Under the pieces are notes generated by a model. It did no database searches, was not told the origin of the DNA, and worked only from the letters and a program-made list of their open reading frames with translations. A program made the translations under genes and the position numbers. From contig CAXKVV010000476.1 of the NCBI GenBank assembly GCA_964058805.1, forward strand, positions 1 through 28,950: a stretch of 28,950 nt of DNA, given 5' to 3'. How positions within the stretch are numbered: position 1 is the first letter of the stretch; the number at the start of each line of letters is the position of its first letter. Below are positions 8,987 to 20,459 of this stretch, piece after piece. Origin of the DNA: Schoenoplectus triqueter. Taxonomy: Eukaryota > Streptophyta > Magnoliopsida > Poales > Cyperaceae.

Positions 8987-11077
8987 ATACGTGCACTATG
9001 TGAACTGTGAAGCCTTGCTAATGGGCGGGTTTTATCCAAATTCAGACTCAGATCCATTGTTGATAACATACATGCGTAGTTTTTATCCAAAGCTAAGGAC
9101 CTATTCAACTGAATTGATCTATTACTGAAATACTAAATGATTTAATCAATCTTAAACATTAGTTGGTTAATCGAATCAATACCAATAAAGAAAAAGTAAA
9201 AAAATAATAAAATATAATCTGAAAATAATACTACAAAAATTAGTGAAAAATTCACTTTCTGCTCATTATGGATAGTATCCAACAAATAATCCGAGAGCTT
9301 CTCAGTTTTAAATAAATAGGAAACGTCAGATTGAAATCAGAAAATTGTGAAAATTCTAAACCAAGGACAGATCATACGTAGTGCTCCGCAGGAACGGACG
9401 CCTATTTGATGTGTGTGGCATAGTAATAAGTTCGTGATTCGAAAGGTAAAATTTTTTTTATTCAGATATAATACGGATATAATTCGGAAATAATTTCTTT
9501 CGTGTAATATAAATAAAATATATATTAAACTGATAAAATTTTAAAAAATATGTAAGAATATATAATATCATTTTAAATTTTATATAATATGTTATTTCGT
9601 GAATAACTCATGAATAAAATATTTTTAAAGAATAAAATATATTATATATTAAATAGATATTTAATTCATAAAATATTTGATTAAGGATAAAAAATAAATT
9701 ATTCACAAATATTTCGCGAATAACTTGTGAACAATGCTACTATTATAAGGAGTGTGCAAACAGATCAGCTTAACTAGTTTTGAACCGATTTTAAATTCTA
9801 AATTATTTGGTTTGATTTTTTAGTTCAAAATTTCAATTCAATTAAACATTTTAACTAATTCGGTTTTTATTCTTTAGTTCAATTTTATGTCTACTTCTCA
9901 GGGTATAATGACAGATCAAAAAGCTCGACTTCAAAGAAGTGGATTTATATTTTTCTAACTTGGATAAACCGAATAAACTGATAGTCCAAAATTTATCAAG
10001 CAAATTCATTTTACTTGATATAAATAATGATCATATCAAAGATAATACAAATATTTTTCAAAAAAAAAGATAATACAAATATATTCATTTTCTATATATT
10101 TTATTTAGTTATTTATTTTATTTTTTAAACTAGTTGTTTCTTCTATAATTTTTGTAACTATCTTTATTTTTCCTTTCTTTTTTGACTAATATAATTTCAA
10201 TTTAACTAAATGAACCAAATAAAATTTTAATTCATTCGATTTTTAATTTATTCGTTAATGTTTTTATAATTTTAATTCAGTTCGTAATTTAACAAATCGA
10301 ATAAAACTTTTTCAGAGTCGGATACGAAGTCTCTTCATTTTTGGGTCGCTCACGATCCGTCCAGAATCAGTCCACGAATTACTCACATTATACCCACTCA
10401 AGTTTTTATGTTTGGTTGAATTTGAGTTTTAGGCTCATATTCAAATATAGTCCAATCTATTTTATCCAATTGATATCCAACTTATTTGCCCATGAATTTC
10501 CATGTCTATCAGCAGCTTAATGTGAAGAGGCCTTTTTCTTATAGACCGGTACATTTGATTTGATTGATATTCTTTTTTCCAAAAGAAATAATTTATTCAC
10601 CCAATTTAAACTTTGCGAGGCATACAGACATTATCCACACCATAGACATCATACTGGCATGGTTTCATTATGCAGTAATGAAACTAATAATATTTGGTTC
10701 TATATCACTGTCCGGGCATCAAATAAATTGGTAATGTCACAAGGCTTTGCTAATCGGAAGGTATTACAAGACGAAATTGTCCTTTTTGAACAAACAAATT
10801 CAAAAAGCAAACACTCTGAAACTTGATTCCAACAAATCAAACTTCTTGATTTACAATCAGAGTGGAGGTAAACTTTTACAAAAAGATACACGGTGTTCAG
10901 GTTCCATGACCACAAACCAAAATCAATCAACAAAATGTTCAAAAATGTCAACGGATGGTACCATTTATTGAGATGCAACAGAAAAGAAAATTCTAAGGAA
11001 CGCTCTTGATTTGGTCTTAGCATTTGACACGCATTTAAAATTTGAAGCCTAATCACGTCCCATATTATCCTGGAATC
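8987..11077. other. Intergenic, AT-rich, downstream of PHR2; old repeats likely
   Basis: No gene is supported. 9420-9740 contains reiterated ATTTCGTGAATAACT-like words and 9750-10320 contains reiterated GGTTTGATTTTT / CGATTTTAAT words typical of decayed transposon ends, but I found no duplication that fixes a boundary. The last few hundred bases before 11078 should include the PHR2 3' untranslated region. Confidence 0.4.
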
Positions 11078-14000
11078 TCATGCAAAAGCACCTGTGCAAG
11101 CTGTTACTGGTGCCTCTGTAGTACTCTTCTTTGCCGAACTGTATTTCTTGGTAATGAACCTGGATTAAATGAATGAGTAAACCAAGCAACTTGAGTTGGG
11201 CGCATGACTACATTATACACCTTCCAAAGTATGAACATTATGTATTCAAAATCAAACACAGAACATTTCAGACATTAATTTGCATTGGAATTAATCTACA
11301 TTGGAATCAAACACAGAACTCTCTTGTTTGCTTCCTTAATACATTGGAATTACATTGAACTAAATTAAAGCTAGTTTAACAAATTGCCAAATGGCAAGCA
11401 ATTTATTCCTCCTTGGGGGATAAATTTGTCATTTCTCTGATAAATAACATTTTATTCTAGCAGTTAATTGGTAAAAGCAAATAAGCCTATTGGAATTCCA
11501 AAAAAATTAATAATACAATGGAAATAGATTGAAGAATAGAAAAACAGGAAGTTGTAAAAAAAAGGAAAAATAAGTACCTGAAGAAATCTCTCCATAGCAA
11601 TTCAAACATGAGCCAATTCATCCCATTATCAGATGAAGTATTATTACTCTTTGTAGAAGTTGCTGCTGAGATTACACTGGAATAAACAAGAAAGGCACCC
11701 AAAATAATGTCATTACAATAAATTTGATTGCAGGAACAGTACAATAGTACCCAAATATTATGTGTACTTCAAAAATTTGAGTCTGAGAAGGGGCACCAAT
11801 ACTTAAATCTTCCATTTGCATATACAAGCCAATGTTGATGATAAATTTTATTTCCAAATGACAATGATCAGTCATAACTAAGTTCATAATGTGCAGGTTT
11901 TTATGTGCACCACAACTGCAATAAGTGGTTCCCAGTCTGCCCTTCTAAAAACATTTAAAATATATATATACAAATGTAATAACAAATAACAACTACAAAT
12001 GGAGAGTAAAACAGCAGGAAAATGACATACAACACCTAACAAATAATTGGAAGCGTGAAAACAAAATATTGTGTTGAATCGTGTCCCTCTACTGAACTAA
12101 AATCAAGGAAAATAATGCTTTGATGGCTACTTGGGAAGCATTCTTCATTTATCAACCCTTGGGATAATTGGGTCCTCCTTTAATCAACTTGCTTTGTTAA
12201 AGAATCACAGCAGTAAGTTACCCAAATAATGCTTACAAAAGAAAAAAGGCCTAATACCACTTAAAAAAAATATTTTAACAATTTTAATTTATTCGACATT
12301 CCTTATGGAAGAGTGAAGGCCTTGCACCGAATTCCTGTCAGTCCACCATGTTTCTTTTCTATAAGCTATGGTGAGTTCAACCATGATTGGTAAAGATGCA
12401 ATGAAAAACAAAGAAAAGAAATTAACAAACTCTAGTAACACAACATACTTAGTTGTGGTCTTCTTTAAATCTTCAAACATAAATCGAGGAGAAAGACAAC
12501 CAGTTGCGAGCCAGGGTGAAATTTTGCATGAAAAATTAGCACCATAGATGCTGTCACGACCAACACTATCCTTGTCCCCTTTATTGGGTTGTGCCTGGCA
12601 CTCAGATGCAAACTTTTTAAGCCTCTCTAGTGCTTCTGTCTCACCCCCGACTAAGGAAGAAGTAACACTTGGTTTCCCATCCTAAATTAAATGAGCAATT
12701 ATTTTTTGTGAGAAAACCACCCTGTGTGCTATTCAGGATTAGTGGGGTGCCTGCAAAATTTTCATGCTTTTGTGGTATGTGTAATATTTTTTTGACACAA
12801 GTTGCTAAAGTTAGGAAATTAACACAAACCTGAGAGACAGCTGGTGGTGCACTCACACCAAGTTCAGCCAATGTTGGAATGTCACCAGGCTCAACCCCGC
12901 CACGTGCTGGCATCCCCTTGAGATGTTGTGGTGCTTCAATAGACTTCCTTACTGTGACTGCACTCACCTTCTCTCTGAAGCCGCCATAATTAGTCGGCAT
13001 TTGGTCTAGGTCAAATGGTAAATCGTCTATATGGTATAAGGTGCTGCCCCAGAAATATTTTATTTCAATGCCTTCTTTTTCAAAGGCCTTCTCAACTCTC
13101 TCTTCAGTTTTTACCTCATCCCGAGAGACCTGTCACAGCATATAAGCAATAAGTTTGAGTCCACAAATGGTGCCATAGTGTTCTTCTTTATATTATCCAA
13201 TGCATAAGACTAAGTGCTATCCTTGTATACCAAGAACTTCCATACAGTAAGCTATGGGTTCGTAGCTATTGGTGTATATTTGTAGCAGTATGCCATTAAT
13301 TCTTCAATTTTCAATGGTACTGGATTTGACATTTTAACCTTGCAATTCGCATATATCAATCAATAAAGCACTAACCTGTCACTAAACAACCGGAAAATTA
13401 CATTCACACAGGATCCAACAGTATCAAATTTTGATGGGGGAAATGGATCTGGTACTGAGACAGTAAATAACAACAGACAATTAATTGGTTTACCTCACGG
13501 TGGGCAAACACCCCATCAGCCCCCACCGCCTTGGCAAGCTCCGGTAATACGGTTTCTGGCCGCCCGACCCGGACTACGAGATCCGACCCACGAGCCCTCA
13601 GTGAATTCCTCAGATCCTTCACTGACTCAAGCAAAAAGGCAGCTCTAAATGGGCCGGTCCGGTCAAAACCAGATGAAGGCGACCGGCCAAAATCTCTTGG
13701 GTCAAGAAGAAATACAGGCAAGATAGATAGGGACTCTGTCGAGGCAGTTGAGAGTGCCTCATTGTCGTGCACACGGAGGTCAGCACGGAGCCAGACCACA
13801 GTACATCGACGGCCACCAAATGGATAGGAGGGCTCGGCTGGGGGGCGACCGAGAAACGGAGAGAGGGACTGAAGGGGAATGCTAGAGGAGGATTTCTTGA
13901 TGGAATTTTTGGTGGTTTTGGTAGGGGAAGAGGAGAGAACGGAGAGCACGATGGGCTTCTTGGAGGGGTGTTTGAGGTGAGTCTTAGAGAAAGGGGAGAG

Positions 14001-14171
14001 AGAGGCAGTGGTGGGGGTAGAGGTTGTGGAGAGAGGAGATATGACGGAAGAGAAGGAGAGCGAGAGAGTGGCAAGTGGGAGAGAAAGAGGCTGGCATTGG
14101 GATTGTGGGTTTTGGGTTTCCTCGGAGGTCTCTTGGGATGGGAGAGAGACGTTTGGTTGGTCCGAATCCAT
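11078..14171 (-). CDS. PHR2: PHR2: photolyase/blue-light receptor 2 homologue (cryptochrome/photolyase family)
   Basis: Five exons on the - strand, in transcript order 14171-13494, 13129-12830, 12681-12449, 11676-11578, 11159-11078, all with GT-AG introns and matching phases. They encode 463 residues, close to the 447 I recall for Arabidopsis PHR2. The first ~120 residues are Ser/Pro/Thr-rich, plausibly a plastid-targeting or disordered leader. The photolyase N-terminal alpha/beta domain begins near residue 124 (TVVWLRADLRVHDNEAL, then LLDPRDFG and GFDRTGPFR). Later landmarks are FWGSTLYHIDDLP, the GGETEAL/SCKISPWLATGCLSPR region and LMFELLWRDFFRFITKKY. The protein ends soon after that motif, so the C-terminal half of a full FAD-binding photolyase domain is missing; this truncation is characteristic of PHR2. 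Function is not settled in the family. The start at 14171 is the only in-frame ATG in the open frame and sits in a strong GCCATGG context. Confidence 0.93.
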
Positions 14172-14329
14172 GGCAAGAGAGATGGAGAGAGGCTGAGAGG
14201 GAGGAGATGGAGGAGGTCTGGTTTGTGCTCTCCCCTCTTGTGCTTCGGTTAGGTCAGGGTTTGGTTGGTGGAGAGCGGAGACGGTGTGGTTTATCAGGTC
14301 AATCCCGTCTACAGTGTTTTCCAAAAGAG

Positions 14330-15164
14330 GAGGAGCGAATAATTGTTACTATCTCCAGTTTTCTCCACATTGAAATCTCCATTTCATATATCATTTTCCT
14401 CAATAGACAAATTATGGTTTATGGAGCTAGGTTTCAGTGTAAACTAGACAAGGCAATTTTATGGAAATGAACACAAACAATTTGACCAAACAATCCAACT
14501 AAAATAATTGTCTGTTGTTTTATATTCGTCTATTATTCTTCAGTCTCAACACCGAATCAAGTAAAATGAAGATAGATATTTGAAGCCTTGAAGGTAGGAT
14601 AAAGTAAATGTACAAGAAAATCATTATGTTTCCATTATTACGTAGGTAATAATTATTTTATACTTCTAATTTATCTAATTTTCAAATATAGTCTTCAATC
14701 TAAAATAAACATAGAGATATAAGTAATTTTTTCATCACATTCTTTTTTAAAAGACATAATTAAGTATCTTTCTATTTGTATTTGTTTTGTTAGATAGCCC
14801 GAGACTGAACATGAAATTTGCAGCACATATGGTGAGTGGACACGATTGCTATCATTAAAGTTAAAGTTGTGGGTTCAAATCTTAATGAACACTAAAAAAA
14901 GGACATTGGCCTCTAAAAGAATTGAATGTTGGATCTCAAGGCGGATTTTGATGAAGGATTGTAATCAGATTATGATAGTTTATTGAGTTTAAACTCATTA
15001 GTAATTTAGTACTAACTAAAAAAATCAATAATTCAATTTGTATTTTTATCTAATAAATCAAGAGGTAACAAAAATTAGATTCAGAGAGATCAAATTAATA
15101 AAAATTTAATCCAAAAATACTATTTTTCAAATTGAGGGGTCAGTCTACTATATATATATAGAGA
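14330..15164. other. PHR2 upstream region; nothing else defined
   Basis: The PHR2 leader on the - strand (14172 to about 14330) is CT-rich, and a TATA-like GATATATGA lies near 14385 on that strand. Around 14830-14900 a GTGGGTTCAAATC word resembles a Pol III B box, but no complete SINE could be delimited. Confidence 0.35.
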
Positions 15165-15577
15165 GAGTAAAACTAGCGTGTTCTTAGAAGTATGGAGTCA
15201 TTTCATGATTCTAACTTAAAAAATATATATCAAATGATTTTTAAATTTTGATTTTCCACTCTCATTAAATTATTCATATTGAAATCTTGTGACTATAAAA
15301 ATTTGAGATGTTTTAAGTTTTCTAGGTCATCATTTTTAATTTTTGAAAATAACATATAAACATCAAATATTTTACTATTATTTTTGAAGTTGATTTTTTA
15401 AAATTAAAAAGAGTGACTTAGAAAATTTGAAACACTCTAAATTTTTACATCCCACAAAATTTTTATATAAAAATTTTAATAAAAATGATAAATCAAAATT
15501 TGAAGTTTTTTTAATATATTTTTTGAGTTAAAATCATTGAGAGATTCCTTACTCCTAAAAATATGCTAGCTTTACTC
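15165..15577. mobile_element. Foldback MITE in a TA microsatellite (413 bp)
   Basis: The element folds back along most of its length. Its ends read GAGTAAAACTAGC on the left and, inward from the right, GAGTAAAGCTAGC. Inside, matching blocks include AAAAAATATAT with TTTTGATTT on the two arms and AGAGTGACTTAGAAAATTT opposite AAGTTTTCTAGGTCATC. Both sides are runs of TATATA, so a TA target duplication is likely but cannot be proven against the microsatellite. No coding capacity. The superfamily is uncertain. Confidence 0.7.
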
Positions 15578-16187
15578 ATATATATATATATATAGTTCAA
15601 GACTGTTTTGGATGGCCTTCTTCTTTAAATTCATCCAGATATGTTCATGCCCGCTTTAAAATCAATTTGAATTGTCCGATCTAAATTAAATAATCTGGAT
15701 TTATTTGAGTAAAATAATTTCTTTAGTAATAAATATGAGATAAATCCATATGTTTTACCTTATTTGATTCCAGCATAAATGAATGCAGTGTTACCGAGAA
15801 GATCTTTTGGGCATGGTTATCAGTTTGTCATAAATCTAATCCCAAATTTGTATCATCTTCTTCCAAGTCGGAAGAGAAGTTTTGTAGTTAATCACACGCT
15901 TATATTAAGGCATTTTCACCACAAAAATGTTTAGTTAATAATTTAGCACCTAAAAACTGCTTAGTCTGCAGACGCACTGATATTAGATGGAGAGTGGGAC
16001 ATCTGAATGACAAATGGAGAGCAGATTAATAAAATTGTAAGACAGGGATTAGAGCCTTCGACTGGGAAAATATAAATAACTACCTACCATGTTCTCCACC
16101 AACCCTCCCAACTTTTTTCGCTATCAATTTATTGGAAACAAATGGAATTGTGAAGTTCACAGCGTAAAAGAGGGCTAAATCTCTATA
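15578..16187. other. Intergenic, no gene seen
   Basis: AT-rich sequence between two mobile elements, with no coding frame or repeat boundary that I can support. Confidence 0.4.
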
Positions 16188-16197
16188 TCAAAGGTGG

Positions 16198-16653
16198 AGT
16201 TTTTACTTAAAAGCCTAATAATCAATGTTATCTACAAAATCGGCCTTAGAGCAAACTTATTTTCACAAACGGCCTAACTAAGGGCGTGAGTTGAACTCAC
16301 ACCCTTAAATCTTCATTTTACCTGCCTGAACACTGCCCAAAGACACAAAGGGCGTGAGTTGAACTCACGCCCTTTAGATGTTGATGTGTTCTGGTTGTTA
16401 TCTTTCAAAACCACCGAAAGTGAAAAAAAATTGATATAAATGCAATATATGGACTTAAAGGGCGTGAGTTCAACTCACGTCCTTTGGGTCATTTTGCTCT
16501 TTTTTGTTTGGGCAGCGGACGGGTAGAGAAAATCGCGTTTTAAGGACGTGAGTTGAACTCACGCCCTTTGTTAGGCCGTTTGTGAAAATAAATTTGCTCT
16601 TAGGTCGTTTCTGTAGTTAAGATTTACTTTTAAGCCGTTTAAGTAAAAAATCC
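16198..16653. mobile_element. MULE-like foldback element with GGGCGTGAGTT palindrome array (element C)
   Basis: The host word TCAAAGGTGG is repeated exactly at 16188-16197 and 16654-16663, a 10-bp target duplication. Inverted arms of about 100 bp (shared blocks TTTTTACTTAAA, TATTTTCACAAACGGCCTAA) enclose a core with four palindromes of about 27 bp at 16280-16306, 16347-16375, 16457-16485 and 16541-16569, each a variant of AAAGGGCGTGAGTT-N-AACTCACGCCCTTT. The layout is the same as 6296-6644, but the palindrome sequence is entirely different. No transposase. Confidence 0.88.
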
Positions 16654-16690
16654 TCAAAGGTGGTATATGAATTTAGTTATTGTAGAATAG

Positions 16691-16870
16691 TAATTATTAT
16701 TTAATTATATTATATTATATTATATTATTATTATTTATTATTATTTTTATATAAACATTATTATTATTATCACGATTATTATTTTTTATTATGTGATTGT
16801 GATTATTATTTGATTATATTATATTATTATTATTATTATTATTATTACATTATTATCTTTATCATTATCA
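16691..16870. repeat. Low-complexity ATT/TATAT microsatellite region
   Basis: Reiterated TATAT and ATT units, including an uninterrupted (ATT)n run near 16815-16845, with imperfect copies between. Confidence 0.9.
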
Positions 16871-17001
16871 TCATCAATGTCATTATAATTTCATAAATAT
16901 CAATATTTTAACTATTCTGATTATCAATTATCAAACGATATTTTCACTCTTCCAATAATTAAAAATATAACTCAATAAAACTATACTATTTTAACACTCT
17001 T

Positions 17002-17054
17002 CCAAAACTATTCCTTAATTTATCCAACCAAAACTATTCCTTAATTTATCCAAC
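17002..17054. repeat. Tandem duplication, 26-bp unit x 2
   Basis: The unit CCAAAACTATTCCTTAATTT plus six more bases occurs at 17002 and again at 17028 with no differences that I can see. Confidence 0.85.
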
Positions 17055-17719
17055 CGACCCATAGTCTTGAACTCTTAATGCATTTTGGCCATGGGTCACA
17101 AAGGAAAGGTTTACCACAGAAAACATTTTAAACGATAATGATTTCCAATAGACCCAATTAATCCCTCCACATTACTACAGAACATTTTAAAAGAACTCGC
17201 TGCATATATCCATGACCCATCATCCTAATAAATTAAGCAAAAAAATTCTCTAATGCCTCTCTTCGTTACGAAAATTCGTACATCAAAGTATAGATCACAG
17301 GACCTGACTGTACGCGAGAACCAGCGATGTCCAGTCAGAGGCTCTATGATGCAGCTACGAAGCAATGACAGTGATTCAAAATTGATATCATCATTCAACA
17401 ATCACTTGACAGTTCCTAAGCTTAGAAACCAATCTACCGGCGTATACTATAAAATTACCAAAGATCATAAAAAATGAATAATTTCTAAAATCACTTTGAT
17501 GGAAATTACTTGCGTAATGGAAATGACACCTGTGATCATAACAATTCAATGCCATCACACTTATCCTGACAATTTCCCACAAGGCAAGAACGCACTCTCA
17601 GTACCAAAATCCTCTCAGAAACATATGCTAGTAACAAATATCAAAATAGTCTCCACTAATTCAAAACCAGAAAGTGCTGAAAAGGCACAGAAATATGGAA
17701 ACTAAAACAGAAAAAGGGC
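17055..17719. other. Downstream region of the eL22 gene
   Basis: Contains the expected 3' untranslated region of the - strand eL22 gene next to 17720. Short open frames on both strands (17253-17477, 17496-17705) lack a recognisable product and are treated as chance. Confidence 0.45.
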
Positions 17720-18809
<1,090 letters not shown>

Positions 18810-18875
18810 TTCTCCTCTTTTTCGCGCTGTCTAGCTAAGGGTTTTCTCTCGCGATCGGAAGGGGCGGCGCTAGAG

Positions 18876-18907
18876 TTAGGGTTTTGAAGAGGCTTGATTA
18901 TATATAG
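18876..18907 (-). promoter_or_regulatory. eL22 core promoter: TATA box and telo-box
   Basis: On the - strand CTATATATAA (18907-18898) is a TATA box about 90-100 bases before the ATG. The telo-box AAACCCTAA lies at 18884-18876, in the predicted leader or at the start site, with a second AAACCCTTA-type word at about 18845-18835. Telo-boxes are a known signature of plant ribosomal-protein and other translation genes. Confidence 0.75.
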
Positions 18908-18959
18908 AGAAGAGTTGGGGAGGCCGGGCTTGTATCAGCATCAGTATAAGGTCGTCTAC

Positions 18960-19581
18960 AATTTGCAAGACAGCCCATCGTTCATTTAACAAAATATCAA
19001 CAATCCGATCTCGATCAAACGGTTCATATTGACAGTCTGCTAGAAACTAGGCTGGATAGGGATGCAGTCGAAAATGTTTTGGAGATTTAATGGGCCTTCT
19101 GAATAAGCCCGTTTCAAATAGCTCAAGTAGATTACCACGTTCTGCTATTTTCATTTTGCTTTGTAAGTGATTAGGTGCCTAAGAAGGGTGAAATCAGGAT
19201 TTTAATATAGAGATATTGAAATGCGGATTTATGTTATTAGAATATTAAAATTGATAAATTAGAGGCTAATACATTTCACAAAATAAAAAAATATATGATA
19301 AATTTTAAGTTCGATACGTAACTTTTATGAGATTGAAAAGGAGGGTGAGCCCTCCAACTCTCTCTGTCTCCACCCCTGTGTCTAACTGTTGATTTTGATA
19401 ATCATCAAATATGATATTTCACTGGACATCATTCAGTAGGATCTGAAAAAGGATCATTCTTTGTTGATGGCTGTGTTTATTTTTTCCCTTGTTTTTTATT
19501 TTATTTTATTTTTTTAACATTGGACTCTCCTAAAATGAAATGGGATAGTTTGCATTTCAGTAATCTAATATTTAAAAGGAA
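18960..19581. other. eL22/VPS25 divergent intergenic region, eL22 side
   Basis: No gene. GCCCA/TGGGC words occur at about 18970 and 19090-19110 and could be distal site II elements for eL22. Confidence 0.4.
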
Positions 19582-19948
19582 GGGATCACTTGACAATGGT
19601 TATTTTGACAATTTCAAATAAATATAAAGAAATTAAAAATAGAAAAAAAACCTTGTGGCTATGTTCTTCTACTTATAGATTGATGGTGATTCAAATTTAA
19701 TGTAATTTCATTACTGTCTGATAGTCCATCATAGACAGTCAAATTAAAATCATTGTAAATTATATAAAATTTTGATGGTCTTTGATGGAATATCAAACAA
19801 TAATGAAATTATATGAAATTTGAATCACCATCAATCTATAAGTAGAATAACATATTCATAAGGATTTTTCTATTTTTAAATTTTTTTTCATATTTATTTG
19901 AAAATTCATTTTCAAGATTGTCAAAATAACCCATTGTCATGTGATCCC
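19582..19948. mobile_element. Complete foldback MITE (367 bp) in the eL22/VPS25 intergenic region
   Basis: The left end GGGATCACTTGACAATGGTT mirrors the right end, which read inward is GGGATCACATGACAATGGGT. The match continues through TTATTTTGACAAT, the AAATAAATAT block, a TCTACTTATAGATTGATGGT block present on both arms, and the GATTCAAATTT word, so nearly the whole element is one inverted repeat. No clear target duplication is visible. A half copy lies at 7477-7645. It sits about 500 bp upstream of the VPS25 start. Confidence 0.82.
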
Positions 19949-20247
19949 CACCCATACTTAACACTGGCGGTTAACTTTGTTATTTCCCAGTCAGATCTTT
20001 AAGTTTTCAAATAAATCAATTACTGATTTTATTTTTAAAGAATGAAAGCTACTAATGTAGAGCATGTATAGGATAAAATTTTGAGGGAGGAGCAAATTGA
20101 GTTAATAATATTACGTAAATGGTTTACCAATGGAGATGCCATAGCCGGACCAGGCTAGAATGAGATATCTTGGGAGATCTTATCATAAAATTAGAAAATC
20201 TAACTGGTTAGACTGGATCGAGTTAAAGCCCTCTACAACTCCAAAAT

Positions 20248-20300
20248 GGCCCATTTTACTTAATTTTGGGCTAGTACTGGGCCTTTCCTTTTTAGGCCCA
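20248..20300 (+). promoter_or_regulatory. Cluster of four site II (TGGGCY) motifs, VPS25 promoter
   Basis: GGCCCA (20248-20253), TGGGCT (20267-20272), TGGGCC (20278-20283) and GGCCCA (20295-20300) fall within 53 bp, about 160-210 bases upstream of the VPS25 ATG. Site II elements are bound by TCP factors in plant housekeeping genes. A TATA-like TTATAAAG follows near 20397. Confidence 0.65.
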
Positions 20301-20459
20301 AGTAGTGCTCAGTCTTTCATTTCTGGTTTCTCTCCCTTCTTCCCCTACCATAGACAAAGGTCCGGATCCTCTATTCGTCTCTTTCTCCCTTCTTTCTTAT
20401 AAAGTCGCTGTTTCTAATTAGACTGAACCTTATTTTACAGGGTATTATAGTTCTCGCAG

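Noticed and set aside
9750..10500. Possible third hAT-like or other decayed element with reiterated GGTTTGATTTTT and CCAAT/ATCC words
   Set aside because: No matching ends and no target duplication could be found, so boundaries and class are unsupported.
14172..14324. A 51-residue N-terminal extension of PHR2
   Set aside because: The frame is open, but it contains no ATG; the base triplet at its beginning is TTG. The first ATG is at 14171.
13531..14470. Several + strand open frames of 60-160 codons
   Set aside because: They are antisense or frame-shifted shadows of PHR2 exon 1, which is GC-richer and has clear homology on the - strand.
14790..14920. Possible tRNA-derived SINE with a B-box-like GTTCAAATC
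   Set aside because: No good A box at the correct spacing, no poly-A tail and no target duplication.
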